NCBI GenBank assembly: GCA_016713125.1
Contig: JADJPT010000004.1
Location: 62,001-126,000 of the forward strand
Length of the DNA: 64,000 nt
Source: Betaproteobacteria bacterium
GTDB taxonomy: Bacteria; Pseudomonadota; Gammaproteobacteria; Burkholderiales; SG8-39
Direction of reading: 5' to 3'
Every line of letters starts with the position of its first letter. The stretch's first letter is position 1. The notes under the pieces are model-generated. The model was not told the origin of the DNA and did not search any database. It worked only from the letters and a program-made list of their open reading frames with translations. The translations under genes and the position numbers were made by a program. Below, piece after piece: positions 45,030 to 56,640 of the stretch.

Positions 45030-47776
45030 ATGATCTCCCAGTTCCTTACCAAGATATTCGGCAGCCGCAACCAGCGCCTGCTCAAGCAATACGGTCGAGT
45101 CGTCGAGCGCATCAACGTGCTCGAACCCGCGATGGCCGCCTTGTCCGACGCCGAGTTGCGCGCCAAGACTGACGAGTTCAAGCGAAGGCTTGGCGAAGGT
45201 GCCACCCTCGACGATCTTCTGCCCGAGGCCTTTGCGGTGGTGCGTGAAGCCGGCAAGCGCGTGCTGAAGATGCGGCACTTCGACGTGCAGCTTATCGGTG
45301 GGATGGTTCTTCATCACGGCAAGATCGCCGAGATGCGCACCGGCGAAGGCAAGACGCTGGTCGCCACGTTGCCCGCCTATCTGAATGCACTCGCCGGCAA
45401 GGGCGTGCACATCGTCACGGTCAATGACTACCTCGCGCAACGCGACGCCGACTGGATGGGGCGGCTGTACGGCTTCCTCGGCTTCAGCGTGGGCGTCAAC
45501 CTTTCCCACATCGAGGCGGATGCCAAACGTGCGGCCTATGCCGCCGATATCACATATGGCACCAACAACGAGTTCGGCTTCGATTACCTGCGTGACAACA
45601 TGGCGATGCACGCAGAGGAGCGCTACCAGCGCAGTCTGACCTTCGCCATCGTCGACGAGGCCGATTCGATCCTGATCGACGAGGCGCGCACGCCGCTCAT
45701 CATCTCGGGGCAGGCTGAAGATCGAACGGAAATCTACCACCGCATGAACGAGGTCGCGCCTCTGCTCACCAAGCAGGCGGACGAGAACGCGGCGGGCGAT
45801 TTCTGGGTGGACGAGAAGAATCACCAGATTCTGCTCTCCGAGGCCGGCCATGCTCGAGCCGAGGAAGTGCTGGCGCGGGTCGGACTGTTACCCCAGGGGG
45901 CGAGTCTCTACGAGCCGGCCTACATCAATCTCGTGCACCAGTTGTACGCGGCCTGCGCGCGCATCATCTGTTCTTCCGCGACCAGCACTATGTGGTGCAG
46001 AGCGGCGAAGTCATCATCGTCGACGAGTTCACCGGACGCCTGATGCACGGCCGGCGCTGGTCGGACGGGCTGCACCAGGCCGTGGAAGCGAAGGAGAACG
46101 TGGCGATCCAGTCCGAGAATCAGACGCTCGCTTCGATTACGTTCCAGAATTATTTCCGCATGTACGGAAAGCTGTCCGGCATGACGGGTACCGCAGACAC
46201 GGAAGCCTACGAGTTCCAGGAGATCTACGGTTTGGAAACCGTGGTGATCCCCACGCATCGCCCAATGGTGCGCGACGACCGGCTTGACCAAGTCTACCGG
46301 ACCGCAAAGGAGCGGCACACGGCGATCATCGCCGATATCCGCGATTGCCATACGCGCGGACAGCCCGTCCTGGTGGGCACCACCTCGATCGAGGCTTCCG
46401 AACTCCTCTCGGCGATGCTCAAGAAGGACAATCTGCCGCACCAGGTGCTGAACGCCAAACAGCACGCGCGGGAGGCCGAGATCGTCGCGCAGGCCGGACG
46501 TCCGAAGATGGTCACCATTGCGACCAACATGGCGGGCCGAGGCACCGACATCGTGCTCGGCGGCAACGTCGAGAAGCAGTGCGAACTGATCGAGGCGACC
46601 GAGAACCTGTCTGACGAGGAGAAGCGCGTCCGGGTCGAGAAGCTGCGCAGCGAATGGCAGGAGCTGCACGATCTCGTGATTCGCGAGGGCGGGCTGCACA
46701 TCATTGGCACCGAGCGCCACGAATCGCGCCGGGTGGACAACCAGTTGCGTGGTCGTTCGGGACGCCAGGGCGACCCCGGTTCGTCGCGCTTCTACCTGTC
46801 CCTCGAGGATCCGCTGCTGCGCATCTTTGCCGGCGACCGGATCAACAAGATCATGGTCATGCTCAAGATGCCCGAGGGCGAGGCCATCGAGCAGCCATGG
46901 TGACGCGTTCCATAGAAAGTGCGCAGCGCAAGGTGGAAGCGCGCAACTTTGACATCCGCAAGCAGTTGCTCGAGTACGACGACGTTTCCAACGACCAGCG
47001 CAAGACGATTTACCAGTTGCGCAACGAATTGCTGGATTCGACCGACGTCTCCGAGCGCATCGCCGACCTGCGCGAAGGCGTGATCTCAGACCTTTTCAGG
47101 CAGCATGTGCCGGCCGACAGTGTCGAGGAGCAGTGGGACATTGACGGACTGACGCGCGTGCTGGCCTTGGAATTGCAGTTGCAACTTCCGTTGCGCGAGT
47201 GGCTGGACAAAGAGCCCGACCTCGGTGACGAGGCGCTGCTCGAACGTATCGTGGAACGCGCCGGCGAAGCCTATCGCGCCAAGGTTCCGGCAGGTGCGGA
47301 AGCCTCGTTCCACCAGTATGAGCGTTACGTCATGCTGCAGATCCTCGACTCGCACTGGCGCGAACATCTGGCAGCCCTGGATCATTTGCGGCAAGGGATA
47401 CACCTGCGCGGATATGCGCAGAAGAACCCCAAGCAGGAGTACAAGCGTGAGGCGTTCGAGTTGTTCGGCATGTTGCTCGGAGTCGGTCAAGCTGGAAGTC
47501 ACGCGCACGCTGACCGCGGTGCAGATCAAGTCCGAGGAGTCGATCGAGGTGCCGGACGAGGCGCCGGCCCTGGGGAATGTCAGCTACCAGCACGCCGACC
47601 CGGCCACGAGCGCTTCTGCCGACGATCCGGCCGCTGAGGCTTTCGCGCCTGCTGCAAGCGCCGAAGAGGGAGCGCCGCAGCCTTTCGTCCGATTCGGCGA
47701 TAAGGTCGGCCGCAACGATCCCTGCCCCTGCGGATCCGGGAAGAAGTACAAGCACTGCCACGGCAAGCTGGCCTGA
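45030..47776 (+). CDS. secA: Preprotein translocase ATPase SecA (three frame breaks)
   Basis: Motor ATPase of Sec protein export, about 915 residues. Motor motifs: MRTGEGKTLVATLPAYL (Walker A), DEADSILIDEARTPLIISG (DEAD-type Walker B), IATNMAGRGTDIVLGG and RGRSGRQGDPGSS. The C-terminus has the zinc-binding CPCGSGKKYKHCHG, also used to bind SecB. Frame breaks: about 45950-45953 (one C missing; restores YAALRAHHLFFRDQHYV), about 46895-46897 (one C missing; restores EQPMVTRSIESAQ) and about 47474-47480 (one extra base; restores MLLESVKLEVTRTL). Since secA is essential, these are taken as errors. argJ starts 3 nt downstream. Confidence 0.95.
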
Positions 47777-47779
47777 ACC

Positions 47780-49006
47780 ATGGCGGTCAAGCTGCTGCCC
47801 CCGACGCCCGAGCAGTTGCGGCCCGTCCCCGGCCTGGAGCTGGGAGTGGCGATGGCGGGCGTACGCAAGCCCGGCCGCAAGGATCTGCTGTTGATGCGCC
47901 TGGCCGAGGGCGGTACGGTGGCCGGCGTGTTCACGCAGAACCGCTTCTGTGCCGCTCCGGTGCTGCTTGCCAGGCGCCACCTCGACTCCGGGGCCGCGCC
48001 GCGAGCTCTGGTGATCAACACCGGCAACGCAAACGCCGGCACAGGTGAAGACGGCCTGCGTCGCGCCCAGACTGTGTGCGCGGCCGTCGCCGCGCAGCTC
48101 GGGTGCGCGGTCGAGCAGGTGTTGCCGTTCTCCACCGGCGTGATCATGGAGCCCCTGCCCGCCGATCGCATCGTCGCCGGCTTGCCAGCCGCGGCCGCCG
48201 ATCTGCGCGCCGACAACTGGTCCGACGCGGCACAGGCGATCATGACCACCGACACGATTCCCAAGGCAGCCTCGCGCAGCCTGAAACTGGGTTCGCGCAC
48301 GCTCACGATCACCGGTATTGCCAAGGGCGCCGGCATGATCAAGCCCAACATGGCCACCATGCTCGGCTTCGTTGCCACCGATGCCGCCGTGCCCGCCGGG
48401 CTGCTGCACTCCCTGCTGCGCGAGGCAGCCGATGCATCCTTCAACTCGATAACCGTGGATGGGGATACCTCGACCAACGACTCCTTCATGCTCATCGCGA
48501 CCGGCGCGTCGGGAGTGAAGATTGCTTCGGCAGATTCACCCGAGTATGCGGCGCTGCGGGACGCGGTGATGGCGGTGTCCATCGAGCTTGCGCAAGCCAT
48601 CGTGCGCGATGGTGAAGGCGCGACCAAGTTCATCACCGTCACAGTCCAGGGCGGGCGCGACCGCGAGGAGTGCCGACGCATAGGCTACGCGATTGCGCAT
48701 TCCCCGCTGGTGAAGACCGCCTTTTTTGCCTCCGATCCGAATCTTGGGCGCATCCTGGCCGCCATCGGCTATGCGGGTGTCACCGACCTCGACACGTCCA
48801 AAGTCGACCTCTATCTGGATCAGGTGCTGGTCGCCAGGCAAGGCGGGCGCAATCCCGAATATCGGGAGGAGGACGGCAACGCCGTCATGAAGCAGCCGGA
48901 GATCACCGTGCGCGTTGACCTGCATCGCGGGCCGGCCGAGGCGACCTTGTGGACCTGCGATTTCTCCTTCGATTACGTCAAGATCAACGCCGAGTATCGA
49001 ACGTAG
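47780..49006 (+). CDS. argJ: Glutamate N-acetyltransferase / N-acetylornithine transferase ArgJ
   Basis: 408 residues, bifunctional-type enzyme of the cyclic arginine pathway moving acetyl from N-acetylornithine to glutamate. It self-cleaves before a conserved Thr; here T193 in KPNMATMLGFVATD. Other blocks are VINTGNANAGTGEDGL, FNSITVDGDTSTNDSF and the C-terminal CDFSFDYVKINAEYRT. ATG 47780 is 3 nt after secA. Confidence 0.96.
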   Translation: MAVKLLPPTPEQLRPVPGLELGVAMAGVRKPGRKDLLLMRLAEGGTVAGVFTQNRFCAAPVLLARRHLDSGAAPRALVINTGNANAGTGEDGLRRAQTVCAAVAAQLGCAVEQVLPFSTGVIMEPLPADRIVAGLPAAAADLRADNWSDAAQAIMTTDTIPKAASRSLKLGSRTLTITGIAKGAGMIKPNMATMLGFVATDAAVPAGLLHSLLREAADASFNSITVDGDTSTNDSFMLIATGASGVKIASADSPEYAALRDAVMAVSIELAQAIVRDGEGATKFITVTVQGGRDREECRRIGYAIAHSPLVKTAFFASDPNLGRILAAIGYAGVTDLDTSKVDLYLDQVLVARQGGRNPEYREEDGNAVMKQPEITVRVDLHRGPAEATLWTCDFSFDYVKINAEYRT

Positions 49007-49076
49007 GCAATTCGGGGCAGGGCGTCGCCGACGGCCTTTCTCGCGTATGACCGAACACATGCAAAAGAGAATCGAC

Positions 49077-50000
49077 ATGGATCAGATCCTGGCGCGCTTT
49101 GATGCGCTCATGCAGAGGCTGGACGCGCTTTTGCCGCCCTTGCCGCCTCCTACCGACTGGAAGGCAAGCATCGCGTTTCGCTGGCGCAAGGGGCAGGGCT
49201 TCGGGGCGCGCGGCTGGCTGGATCCGGTTCGCCACGTACACAAGGTGACGCTCTCGGACTTGCAGGGCATCGACGCGCAGATCGCGAAGGTCGAGCAGAA
49301 TACCCGTCAGTTCGTCGCCGGCAAGCCGGCCAACAACGTGCTGCTTACCGGTGCGCGCGGCACAGGCAAGTCCTCGATGATCAAAGGGCTGTTGAACAAG
49401 TACGCGAAGAATGGGCTCCGTCTGATCGAGGTCGACAAGGCCGATCTGGTCGATCTGCCCGCCATCGTCGATTCCATCGCCGGCCGCGACGAGCGCTTCC
49501 TGCTGTACTGCGACGACCTCTCCTTTGAAGAGGCGGAGCCCGGTTACAAGGCGTTGAAGGTCGCGCTCGACGGTTCGATCTCGACCACCTCGGACAATCT
49601 GCTCATCTACGCGACCTCGAATCGCCGTCACCTGATGCCCGAGTACATGCAGGAGAACCTCGAGACCAAGTACGTCGGCGACGAGATACACCCCGGCGAA
49701 ACCGTCGAGGAGAAGATCTCGCTGTCGGAGCGTTTTGGCATGTGGGTATCGTTCTATCCGTTCAGCCAGGACGAGTATCTGGACATCGTCGCGCACTGGC
49801 TGGGCCAGCTCGGCTGCGGGCAGCGCGAAGTCGAGGCTTCGCGCGAGGAGGCCCTTCAATGGGCGCTGTTGCGCGGCTCGCGCAGCGGCCGCGTCGCACT
49901 GCAGTTTGCGCGCGACTGGACCGGCCGCGTGCACGAACGAAAGGCGGTCGCGCGCCGTCCGGCCAAACCCGCGAAACCTGCCAAGCGCACCGGGAAGTAG
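49077..50000 (+). CDS. DUF815 AAA-type ATPase
   Basis: 307 residues. Walker A GARGTGKSSMIKG (about residue 93) and Walker B FLLYCDDLSFEE, with sensor-like LLIYATSNRRHL. Family DUF815 ATPases are widespread but of unknown role. ATG 49077 is preferred because AAAAGAGA lies upstream; in-frame ATGs at 49047 and 49059 give 6-10 more residues. The Lys/Pro/Ala-rich end (RRPAKPAKPAKRTGK) is probably flexible. It sits between argJ and the Nudix/ThiE gene. Confidence 0.85.
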   Translation: MDQILARFDALMQRLDALLPPLPPPTDWKASIAFRWRKGQGFGARGWLDPVRHVHKVTLSDLQGIDAQIAKVEQNTRQFVAGKPANNVLLTGARGTGKSSMIKGLLNKYAKNGLRLIEVDKADLVDLPAIVDSIAGRDERFLLYCDDLSFEEAEPGYKALKVALDGSISTTSDNLLIYATSNRRHLMPEYMQENLETKYVGDEIHPGETVEEKISLSERFGMWVSFYPFSQDEYLDIVAHWLGQLGCGQREVEASREEALQWALLRGSRSGRVALQFARDWTGRVHERKAVARRPAKPAKPAKRTGK

Positions 50001-50001
50001 A

Positions 50002-50949
50002 TTGGTTGTGGAGGTCGTCGCGGCGGTGATCGAGCGCCCCGATGGCGCCATCCTGTTCGCGCAACGTCCGTTCGGCAAGGTCTACGCCGGATGGTGGGAG
50101 TTCCCGGGCGGCAAGATCGAGCGGGACGAGACCGCCGCGCAGGCCTTGCGTCGCGAACTACACGAAGAACTGGGCATAGACGTGCGCCAGGCGTACCCGT
50201 GGCTGACGCGTGTCTACACCTACCCGCACGCCACCGTTCGCTTGCGCTTCTTCCGTGTCACGCAATGGGGCGGAGAGCCGCAACCGCGCGAGCAGCAGGC
50301 ATTGGCATGGCAGCGACTCGATGCGCCGCTGGTCGAACCCATGCTGCCCGCCAACGCGCCGATCATCGCTTCGTTGCGCCTGCCGAACGAGTACGCGATC
50401 AGCGCAGCGGGTGCGCTGGGCGTGGAACCCTTCATGCAGCGGCTGGAAGAACGCTTCGTCTCCGGCCTGCGCCTGTTGCAGGTGCGCGAGAAATCGATGG
50501 ATCAGACAGCACTGCGGCGATTCGCGGTCCGCGCGACCGACCTTGCGCATCGCCACGGCGCTCGGGTGCTGCTGAACGCGGACGAGAACATGGCGCGCGA
50601 AGTCGGCGCAGACGGAGTGCACCTGACTTCAGCGGCGCTGATGCGACTGCAGGCACGGCCTCGCGGCATGCTGGTTGCCGCCTCCTGCCACACCGCCGCC
50701 GAACTGGCCCGGGCGATGCAGCTCGAGCTTGATCTGGCGGTACTGGGGCCGGTGCGGGCGACCGCTTCCCACCCGGGTGCCGCCCTGCTCGGCTGGCAAC
50801 GTTTCGCCGGTCTGGTCGCCGATACCAGCCTGCCCGTCTACGCGATCGGCGGGATGGATGCCGCGGATCTGGAGACGGCGCGCCAGTCCGGCGCCCACGG
50901 CGTGGCGATGATTTCGGCGGCCTGGGCTCAGGCGCGGCCGGGCGGCTGA
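50002..50949 (+). CDS. Nudix hydrolase fused to thiamine-phosphate-synthase-like domain
   Basis: About 315 residues with two domains. Residues 1-130 are a MutT-type Nudix hydrolase, with the Nudix box GGKIERDETAAQALRRELHE then ELG intact, likely cleaning oxidised dGTP. Residues about 140-315 form a ThiE-like TIM barrel (LLQVREKSMDQ; LLNADENMAREVGADGVHL; YAIGGMDAADLETARQSGAHG). The fusion is known in Proteobacteria, and the role of the ThiE-like part there is unclear. The start is TTG 50002 or GTG 50008; no ATG fits. The 3' end overlaps convergent yacG by 22 nt. Confidence 0.88.
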   Translation: MVVEVVAAVIERPDGAILFAQRPFGKVYAGWWEFPGGKIERDETAAQALRRELHEELGIDVRQAYPWLTRVYTYPHATVRLRFFRVTQWGGEPQPREQQALAWQRLDAPLVEPMLPANAPIIASLRLPNEYAISAAGALGVEPFMQRLEERFVSGLRLLQVREKSMDQTALRRFAVRATDLAHRHGARVLLNADENMAREVGADGVHLTSAALMRLQARPRGMLVAASCHTAAELARAMQLELDLAVLGPVRATASHPGAALLGWQRFAGLVADTSLPVYAIGGMDAADLETARQSGAHGVAMISAAWAQARPGG

Positions 50950-51152
50950 GCGTCGCCGTCCGGCGCGTCGGCGTCCAGTTCGGCCGTGTCGCTCACGGCC
51001 ACGTCCGGCACCCGATAGGCGCCGGACGCCCACTGACCGAGATCGATCAGTTTGCAGCGTTCGCCGCAGAACGGCCGGTACTTGTTCTCGGGGTTCCATT
51101 CGACCTGCGTCCCGCAGGTCGGACAGGCGACGATCCTGGGCACGACGGGCAC
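50928..51152 (-). CDS. yacG: DNA gyrase inhibitor YacG
   Basis: 74-residue zinc protein that inhibits DNA gyrase. Four Cys in C-x2-C-x15-C-x3-C (CPTCGTQVEW; FCGERCKLIDLGQWASGAYR) form the zinc site; the acidic tail (DTAELDADAPDGDAQ) is usual. GTG 51152 shares a base with the zapD stop (TAGTG). It is the last gene of a minus-strand set with zapD. Confidence 0.9.
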   Translation of the reverse strand: MPVVPRIVACPTCGTQVEWNPENKYRPFCGERCKLIDLGQWASGAYRVPDVAVSDTAELDADAPDGDAQPPGRA

Positions 51153-51910
51153 TACAGGTTGCAGAAGGTCAGGTCGAAGCCGACATCGCTCTCGGCCGTG
51201 CGCGGGCGAGAGTCCTCGCCGTCCTGCATCAGGAAGCGGATGTTCAGCACGTACTTGTTGGCGCTGATTTCCGGCACACAGCCAAAAGAGGGGTCCAGCC
51301 GCACGCGCAGCATCTGCGCAGTCTTGCCGCCGAGCATCTGCTGGAAGGTGCCCTGCGGCGCCACGTAGGACGCAGGCTTGCCCGACTCGCGCAGTATGCG
51401 CAGGATGATGGCCGAGCCGTCCCGCAAGGGGTAGAGCGGACTGGTCCAGGCCGCGAGCTGTGCGCCGCGCTCCTCGGAGGAGCGGTTCAACCAGTAATGG
51501 TAGGACGGCAGGTCGAATTCGCACGCGCCGCCGGGGATGCCGGTGCGCTGCTTGATCGACATCAGCCATTCGTTCTCGCGCAGGTACTGGCCGATTCTCC
51601 CGGTCATGGCGAATAGCGACGAGGACGCCTGCTCGATGTCCGACAACACCTGATTCAGCGCGTCCTCGGAAATCTCCGGATTGTTGCGGAAGGCGAGCAG
51701 CACCTGTTTCTGGCGCTCCAGTTCCTGCAGCAGATCGGACTTCAGATCCGCTCGGCTGGAAACCTCGAGGATCTCGAACAGGGTCAGCAACGCAACGTGA
51801 TGGTCGAGGGAATCCGATCGCTGGATGAAATGCCGTGAACGTTCGAACAGATCCTCCAGACGCAGCAGCGTCCGGATGCGTTCGTTGAGCGGGTACTCGA
51901 AAGTGATCAC
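51152..51910 (-). CDS. zapD: Cell division protein ZapD
   Basis: 252 residues, cytosolic FtsZ-bundling factor that binds the FtsZ C-terminal peptide. ITFEYPLNERIRTLLRLEDL at the start, HHVALLTLFEILEVSSRADLK and LPSYHYWLN are family marks. The frame is open to an ATG at 51976, but the GTG at 51910 gives the family start (M-I-x-[YF]-E-Y-P) and length near 250, so I prefer it. It follows coaE by 108 nt and precedes yacG. Confidence 0.9.
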   Translation of the reverse strand: MITFEYPLNERIRTLLRLEDLFERSRHFIQRSDSLDHHVALLTLFEILEVSSRADLKSDLLQELERQKQVLLAFRNNPEISEDALNQVLSDIEQASSSLFAMTGRIGQYLRENEWLMSIKQRTGIPGGACEFDLPSYHYWLNRSSEERGAQLAAWTSPLYPLRDGSAIILRILRESGKPASYVAPQGTFQQMLGGKTAQMLRVRLDPSFGCVPEISANKYVLNIRFLMQDGEDSRPRTAESDVGFDLTFCNL

Positions 51911-52018
51911 GACCGCGCCGTATCCAGCCGCGGTTCGCACCGCAGGAACGAGAAAATTCGGTTCATTTTGAGGCATTTGGAGGCGGCAGGCAACCTCCTC
52001 GCCTGGTTGTGCTGGGCG

Positions 52019-52636
52019 TCACGCATGCTGGCCCTGCATCGCCGCGAGGGCGCAATAGCGTTCGTGCAGCGTTTGCACCTGGGGTTGCAGGGCGGCGAGG
52101 GCGCCGCCGTTGTCGATCACGTCGTCGGCTGCCGCCAGGCGCTCGGCACGCGGGATCTGCGCGGCGATGATGCGCCGCACCTCCTGCGGGTCGAGCCCGT
52201 TGCGGCGCACCACGCGCTCGACCTGCACGTCCTCGGGGCAATCGACCACGGCGACGCGCTGCACGCGCTGCCGATAGTCGGGGGACTCGATCAGCAGCGG
52301 CACGACATGCACTGCATAGGGTCCCGTGGCACCGTCCAGCCTGCGCCGGGATTCCTCGCGGATCATCGGATGCAGCAGACTTTCAAGCCGCTGGCGCGCG
52401 GCAGGTTCGGTGAACACCAGCCGACGCATCCAGGCGCGATCCATCGCGCCGTCCGCCCCTATGCATTCCTCGCCGAACAGCGTGCGCAGACCGGCGATCG
52501 CGACGCCGCCGGTGCGCGTCAGTTCATGCGCGATCGCGTCGGCGTCGACGATTGTCGCCCCCAGCCCGGCGAACAGGTCGGCCACGGCGCTCTTGCCGCT
52601 GCCTATCCCGCCCGTGAGGCCGACGATCCAGGTCAT
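52019..52636 (-). CDS. coaE: Dephospho-CoA kinase
   Basis: 205 residues, last step of coenzyme A synthesis. P-loop GLTGGIGSGKSAVADLF at the start, DADAIAHELT, LHPMIREE, VPLLIES and VVDCPEDVQVERVVRRNGLD are intact. ATG 52636 overlaps the pilD stop by 4 nt, the usual pilD-coaE coupling. Confidence 0.95.
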   Translation of the reverse strand: MTWIVGLTGGIGSGKSAVADLFAGLGATIVDADAIAHELTRTGGVAIAGLRTLFGEECIGADGAMDRAWMRRLVFTEPAARQRLESLLHPMIREESRRRLDGATGPYAVHVVPLLIESPDYRQRVQRVAVVDCPEDVQVERVVRRNGLDPQEVRRIIAAQIPRAERLAAADDVIDNGGALAALQPQVQTLHERYCALAAMQGQHA

Positions 52637-53496
52637 AACACCGAGATCGGCAGGTAGCTGCGGCTGATCGCCTCACCCCAGAACAGGGCGATGACCCCGG
52701 CTGCCGCGAGATAGGGGCCGAACGGGATCGGCTTGTCGCGGCCATGCTTTGCGAACGCCATCAGCGAGATCCCGACCACTGCGCCGACCACCGAGGAGAG
52801 CAGGATCGTGAGCGGCAGGGCCTGCCATCCCAGCCAGGCGCCGATCGCCGCCAGCAGCTTGAAGTCGCCGTAGCCCATGCCTTCCTTGCCGGTGGCGAAC
52901 TTGAACAGCCAGTAGATGCTCCACAGCACCAGATAGCCGGCCACCGCGCCCAGGACAGCAGACTTGAGCGGCACGAAGGCGCCGCCCAGATTGAACAGCA
53001 GTCCGGCCCACAACAGCGGCAAGGTGATGTCGTCGGGCAGCAGCTGCGTGTCATAGTCGATTGCGGCAAGCGCGAGCAGGCTCCAGGCGAAGATCGCTGC
53101 GCCCAGCGCCGCGGGCGTAAAGCCGAAGCGCGCTGCGGAGTACGCGGCGGCGATGCCCGCGACGAGTTCGACGACCGGGTATCGCAGGCCTATGGGTGCG
53201 CTGCAGGCCGAGCACTTTCCGCGCAGCCAAAGGTATGACAGCAGCGGCACGTTCTCCAGCGCGGTTATGCGATGCCAGCAGGCCGGGCAGGCCGAGCGAG
53301 GCAGGATCAGGTTGTAGCGCGCCGAGGGCGGCAGTTCGGTGCCGGCGAGGTCGGCGCACTGTGCCTGCCACTCGCGCTCCATCATCTTCGGCAGCCGATG
53401 GACGACGACGTTGAGAAAGGACCCCACACACAGTCCGAACAGCAGCGCGGCCCAGGGAAGTATCTCCGGCCGCGCGAGCCAGGCACCGAAGCTCAT
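52633..53496 (-). CDS. pilD: Type IV prepilin peptidase PilD
   Basis: 287 residues, bifunctional prepilin peptidase/N-methylase of the inner membrane. Aspartates in AAIDYDTQLLPDDITL and GYGDFKLLAAIGAWLG form the active site. Two CxxC pairs in the first cytoplasmic loop (CPACWH; CSACSA) may bind zinc. About eight helices. It follows pilC by 10 nt. Confidence 0.95.
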   Translation of the reverse strand: MSFGAWLARPEILPWAALLFGLCVGSFLNVVVHRLPKMMEREWQAQCADLAGTELPPSARYNLILPRSACPACWHRITALENVPLLSYLWLRGKCSACSAPIGLRYPVVELVAGIAAAYSAARFGFTPAALGAAIFAWSLLALAAIDYDTQLLPDDITLPLLWAGLLFNLGGAFVPLKSAVLGAVAGYLVLWSIYWLFKFATGKEGMGYGDFKLLAAIGAWLGWQALPLTILLSSVVGAVVGISLMAFAKHGRDKPIPFGPYLAAAGVIALFWGEAISRSYLPISVL

Positions 53497-53506
53497 GCCG
53501 GGCGCA

Positions 53507-54730
53507 TCAGATCGCCTGACCCATCTTGAAGATCGGCAGGTACATCGCGACCACCATGCCGCCGATCAGCGTGCCGAGCACGACCATGATCATCGGTTCC
53601 ATCAGCGATGACAGCGCCTCGACCGCATCGTCGACCTCTGCCTCGTAGAAGTCGGCAACCTTGCCGAGCATCGAGTCGAGTGCACCCGTCTCCTCGCCGA
53701 TTGAACACATCTGCAGCACCATGTTCGGGAACACGTTGGCGTTCTGCATGGCGACGGTCAGCGCAGTGCCCGAGGACACCTCGGACTGGATCTGCTTGGT
53801 GGCCGAGGAGTACACGTAATTGCCCGAGGCGCCGCCCACGGAATCCAGCGCCTCGACCAGCGGCACGCCGGCGGCGAACATAGTCGACAGCGTGCGCGTC
53901 CAGCGCGCGATGGTCGATTTGCGCACCAGGTCGCCGAATACCGGCAGCTTGAGGCTCAGGCGATCCATGAAGATCTGCACCGCCAGGGATTTCTTCCAGG
54001 CCACCAGGAAGCCGTATACGGTGCCGAAGATCACCGGGAAGATGATGTACCAGTAGGACACGAACCAGTCCGACAGGCCCATCACGAACAGCGTCGGGCC
54101 GGGCAGGTCCGCGCCGAAGCTGGTGAACACCTGCTTGAACGCGGGGATCACGAAGATCATGATCACCGCGGTGATGATGAACGCCACCGCGATGATCGCC
54201 ACCGGGTAGAACAGCGCCGCCTTGATCTTCGACTTGATGGCGAGGATCTTTTCCTTGTAGGTCGCCAGGCGATCGAGCAGGCTCTCCAGGATGCCGGCCT
54301 GTTCGCCGGCCTGCACGAGGTTGCAGAACAGGGGGTCGAAGTACTGCGGGTACTTGCGGAAGGCCGCTGCCAGCGACGAGCCGGTTTCGACCTCCATCTT
54401 CACGTCCATCAGCAGCTTGGTCACGGCGGGGTTCGAGGCGCCCTTGCCGACGATGTCGAACGACTGCAGCAGCGGCACGCCGGCCTTCATCATGGTGGCC
54501 AGCTGGCGCGTGAACAGCGAGATGTCCTTGTCGGTCACCTTGCCGCCGCCGCCCATGCGCTGTTTCTTGACCTTGCTGACCAGCACGCCCTGACGGCGCA
54601 GGGTGGCATTGACCACGGCCTCGCCCGAGGCACGCATCTCTCCGCGCACCACCTTGCCGGCCTTGTCCTTGCCTTCCCACTGGTAGTTCAACTCGGTCGG
54701 GCCCTTGTCCTTGGCAACTGCTCTGGCCAT
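53507..54730 (-). CDS. pilC: Type IV pilus inner-membrane platform protein PilC
   Basis: 407 residues of the GspF/PilC family, the membrane platform turned by PilB. Two T2SSF domains are evident (about 75-200, LFTRQLATMMKAGVPLLQSF; and 275-400, RWTRTLSTMFAAGVPLVEAL). Three to four membrane segments include VAFIITAVIMIFVIPAF. It lies 11 nt after pilB and 10 nt before pilD. Confidence 0.95.
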   Translation of the reverse strand: MARAVAKDKGPTELNYQWEGKDKAGKVVRGEMRASGEAVVNATLRRQGVLVSKVKKQRMGGGGKVTDKDISLFTRQLATMMKAGVPLLQSFDIVGKGASNPAVTKLLMDVKMEVETGSSLAAAFRKYPQYFDPLFCNLVQAGEQAGILESLLDRLATYKEKILAIKSKIKAALFYPVAIIAVAFIITAVIMIFVIPAFKQVFTSFGADLPGPTLFVMGLSDWFVSYWYIIFPVIFGTVYGFLVAWKKSLAVQIFMDRLSLKLPVFGDLVRKSTIARWTRTLSTMFAAGVPLVEALDSVGGASGNYVYSSATKQIQSEVSSGTALTVAMQNANVFPNMVLQMCSIGEETGALDSMLGKVADFYEAEVDDAVEALSSLMEPMIMVVLGTLIGGMVVAMYLPIFKMGQAI

Positions 54731-54741
54731 CTCTGTCTCCC

Positions 54742-56487
<1,746 letters not shown>

Positions 56488-56640
56488 GATCCCTGAGGAG
56501 GCGTTATTGGGGGAGCTAGCAATGGCCGATGATGCCCTGCACGCGGGGTTTTGTAAAGGCTCAAGTTTCGCGCATAACAGACTGAGGCAATTGAATTTTG
56601 GGGCGCAGAAACAGGAGGTAAATCGAACCCGTCCGACACC

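Noticed and set aside
45940..47480. Programmed frameshifting in secA
   Set aside because: Three breaks without slippery heptamers or stimulatory structure, while many unrelated genes are also broken; error is simpler.
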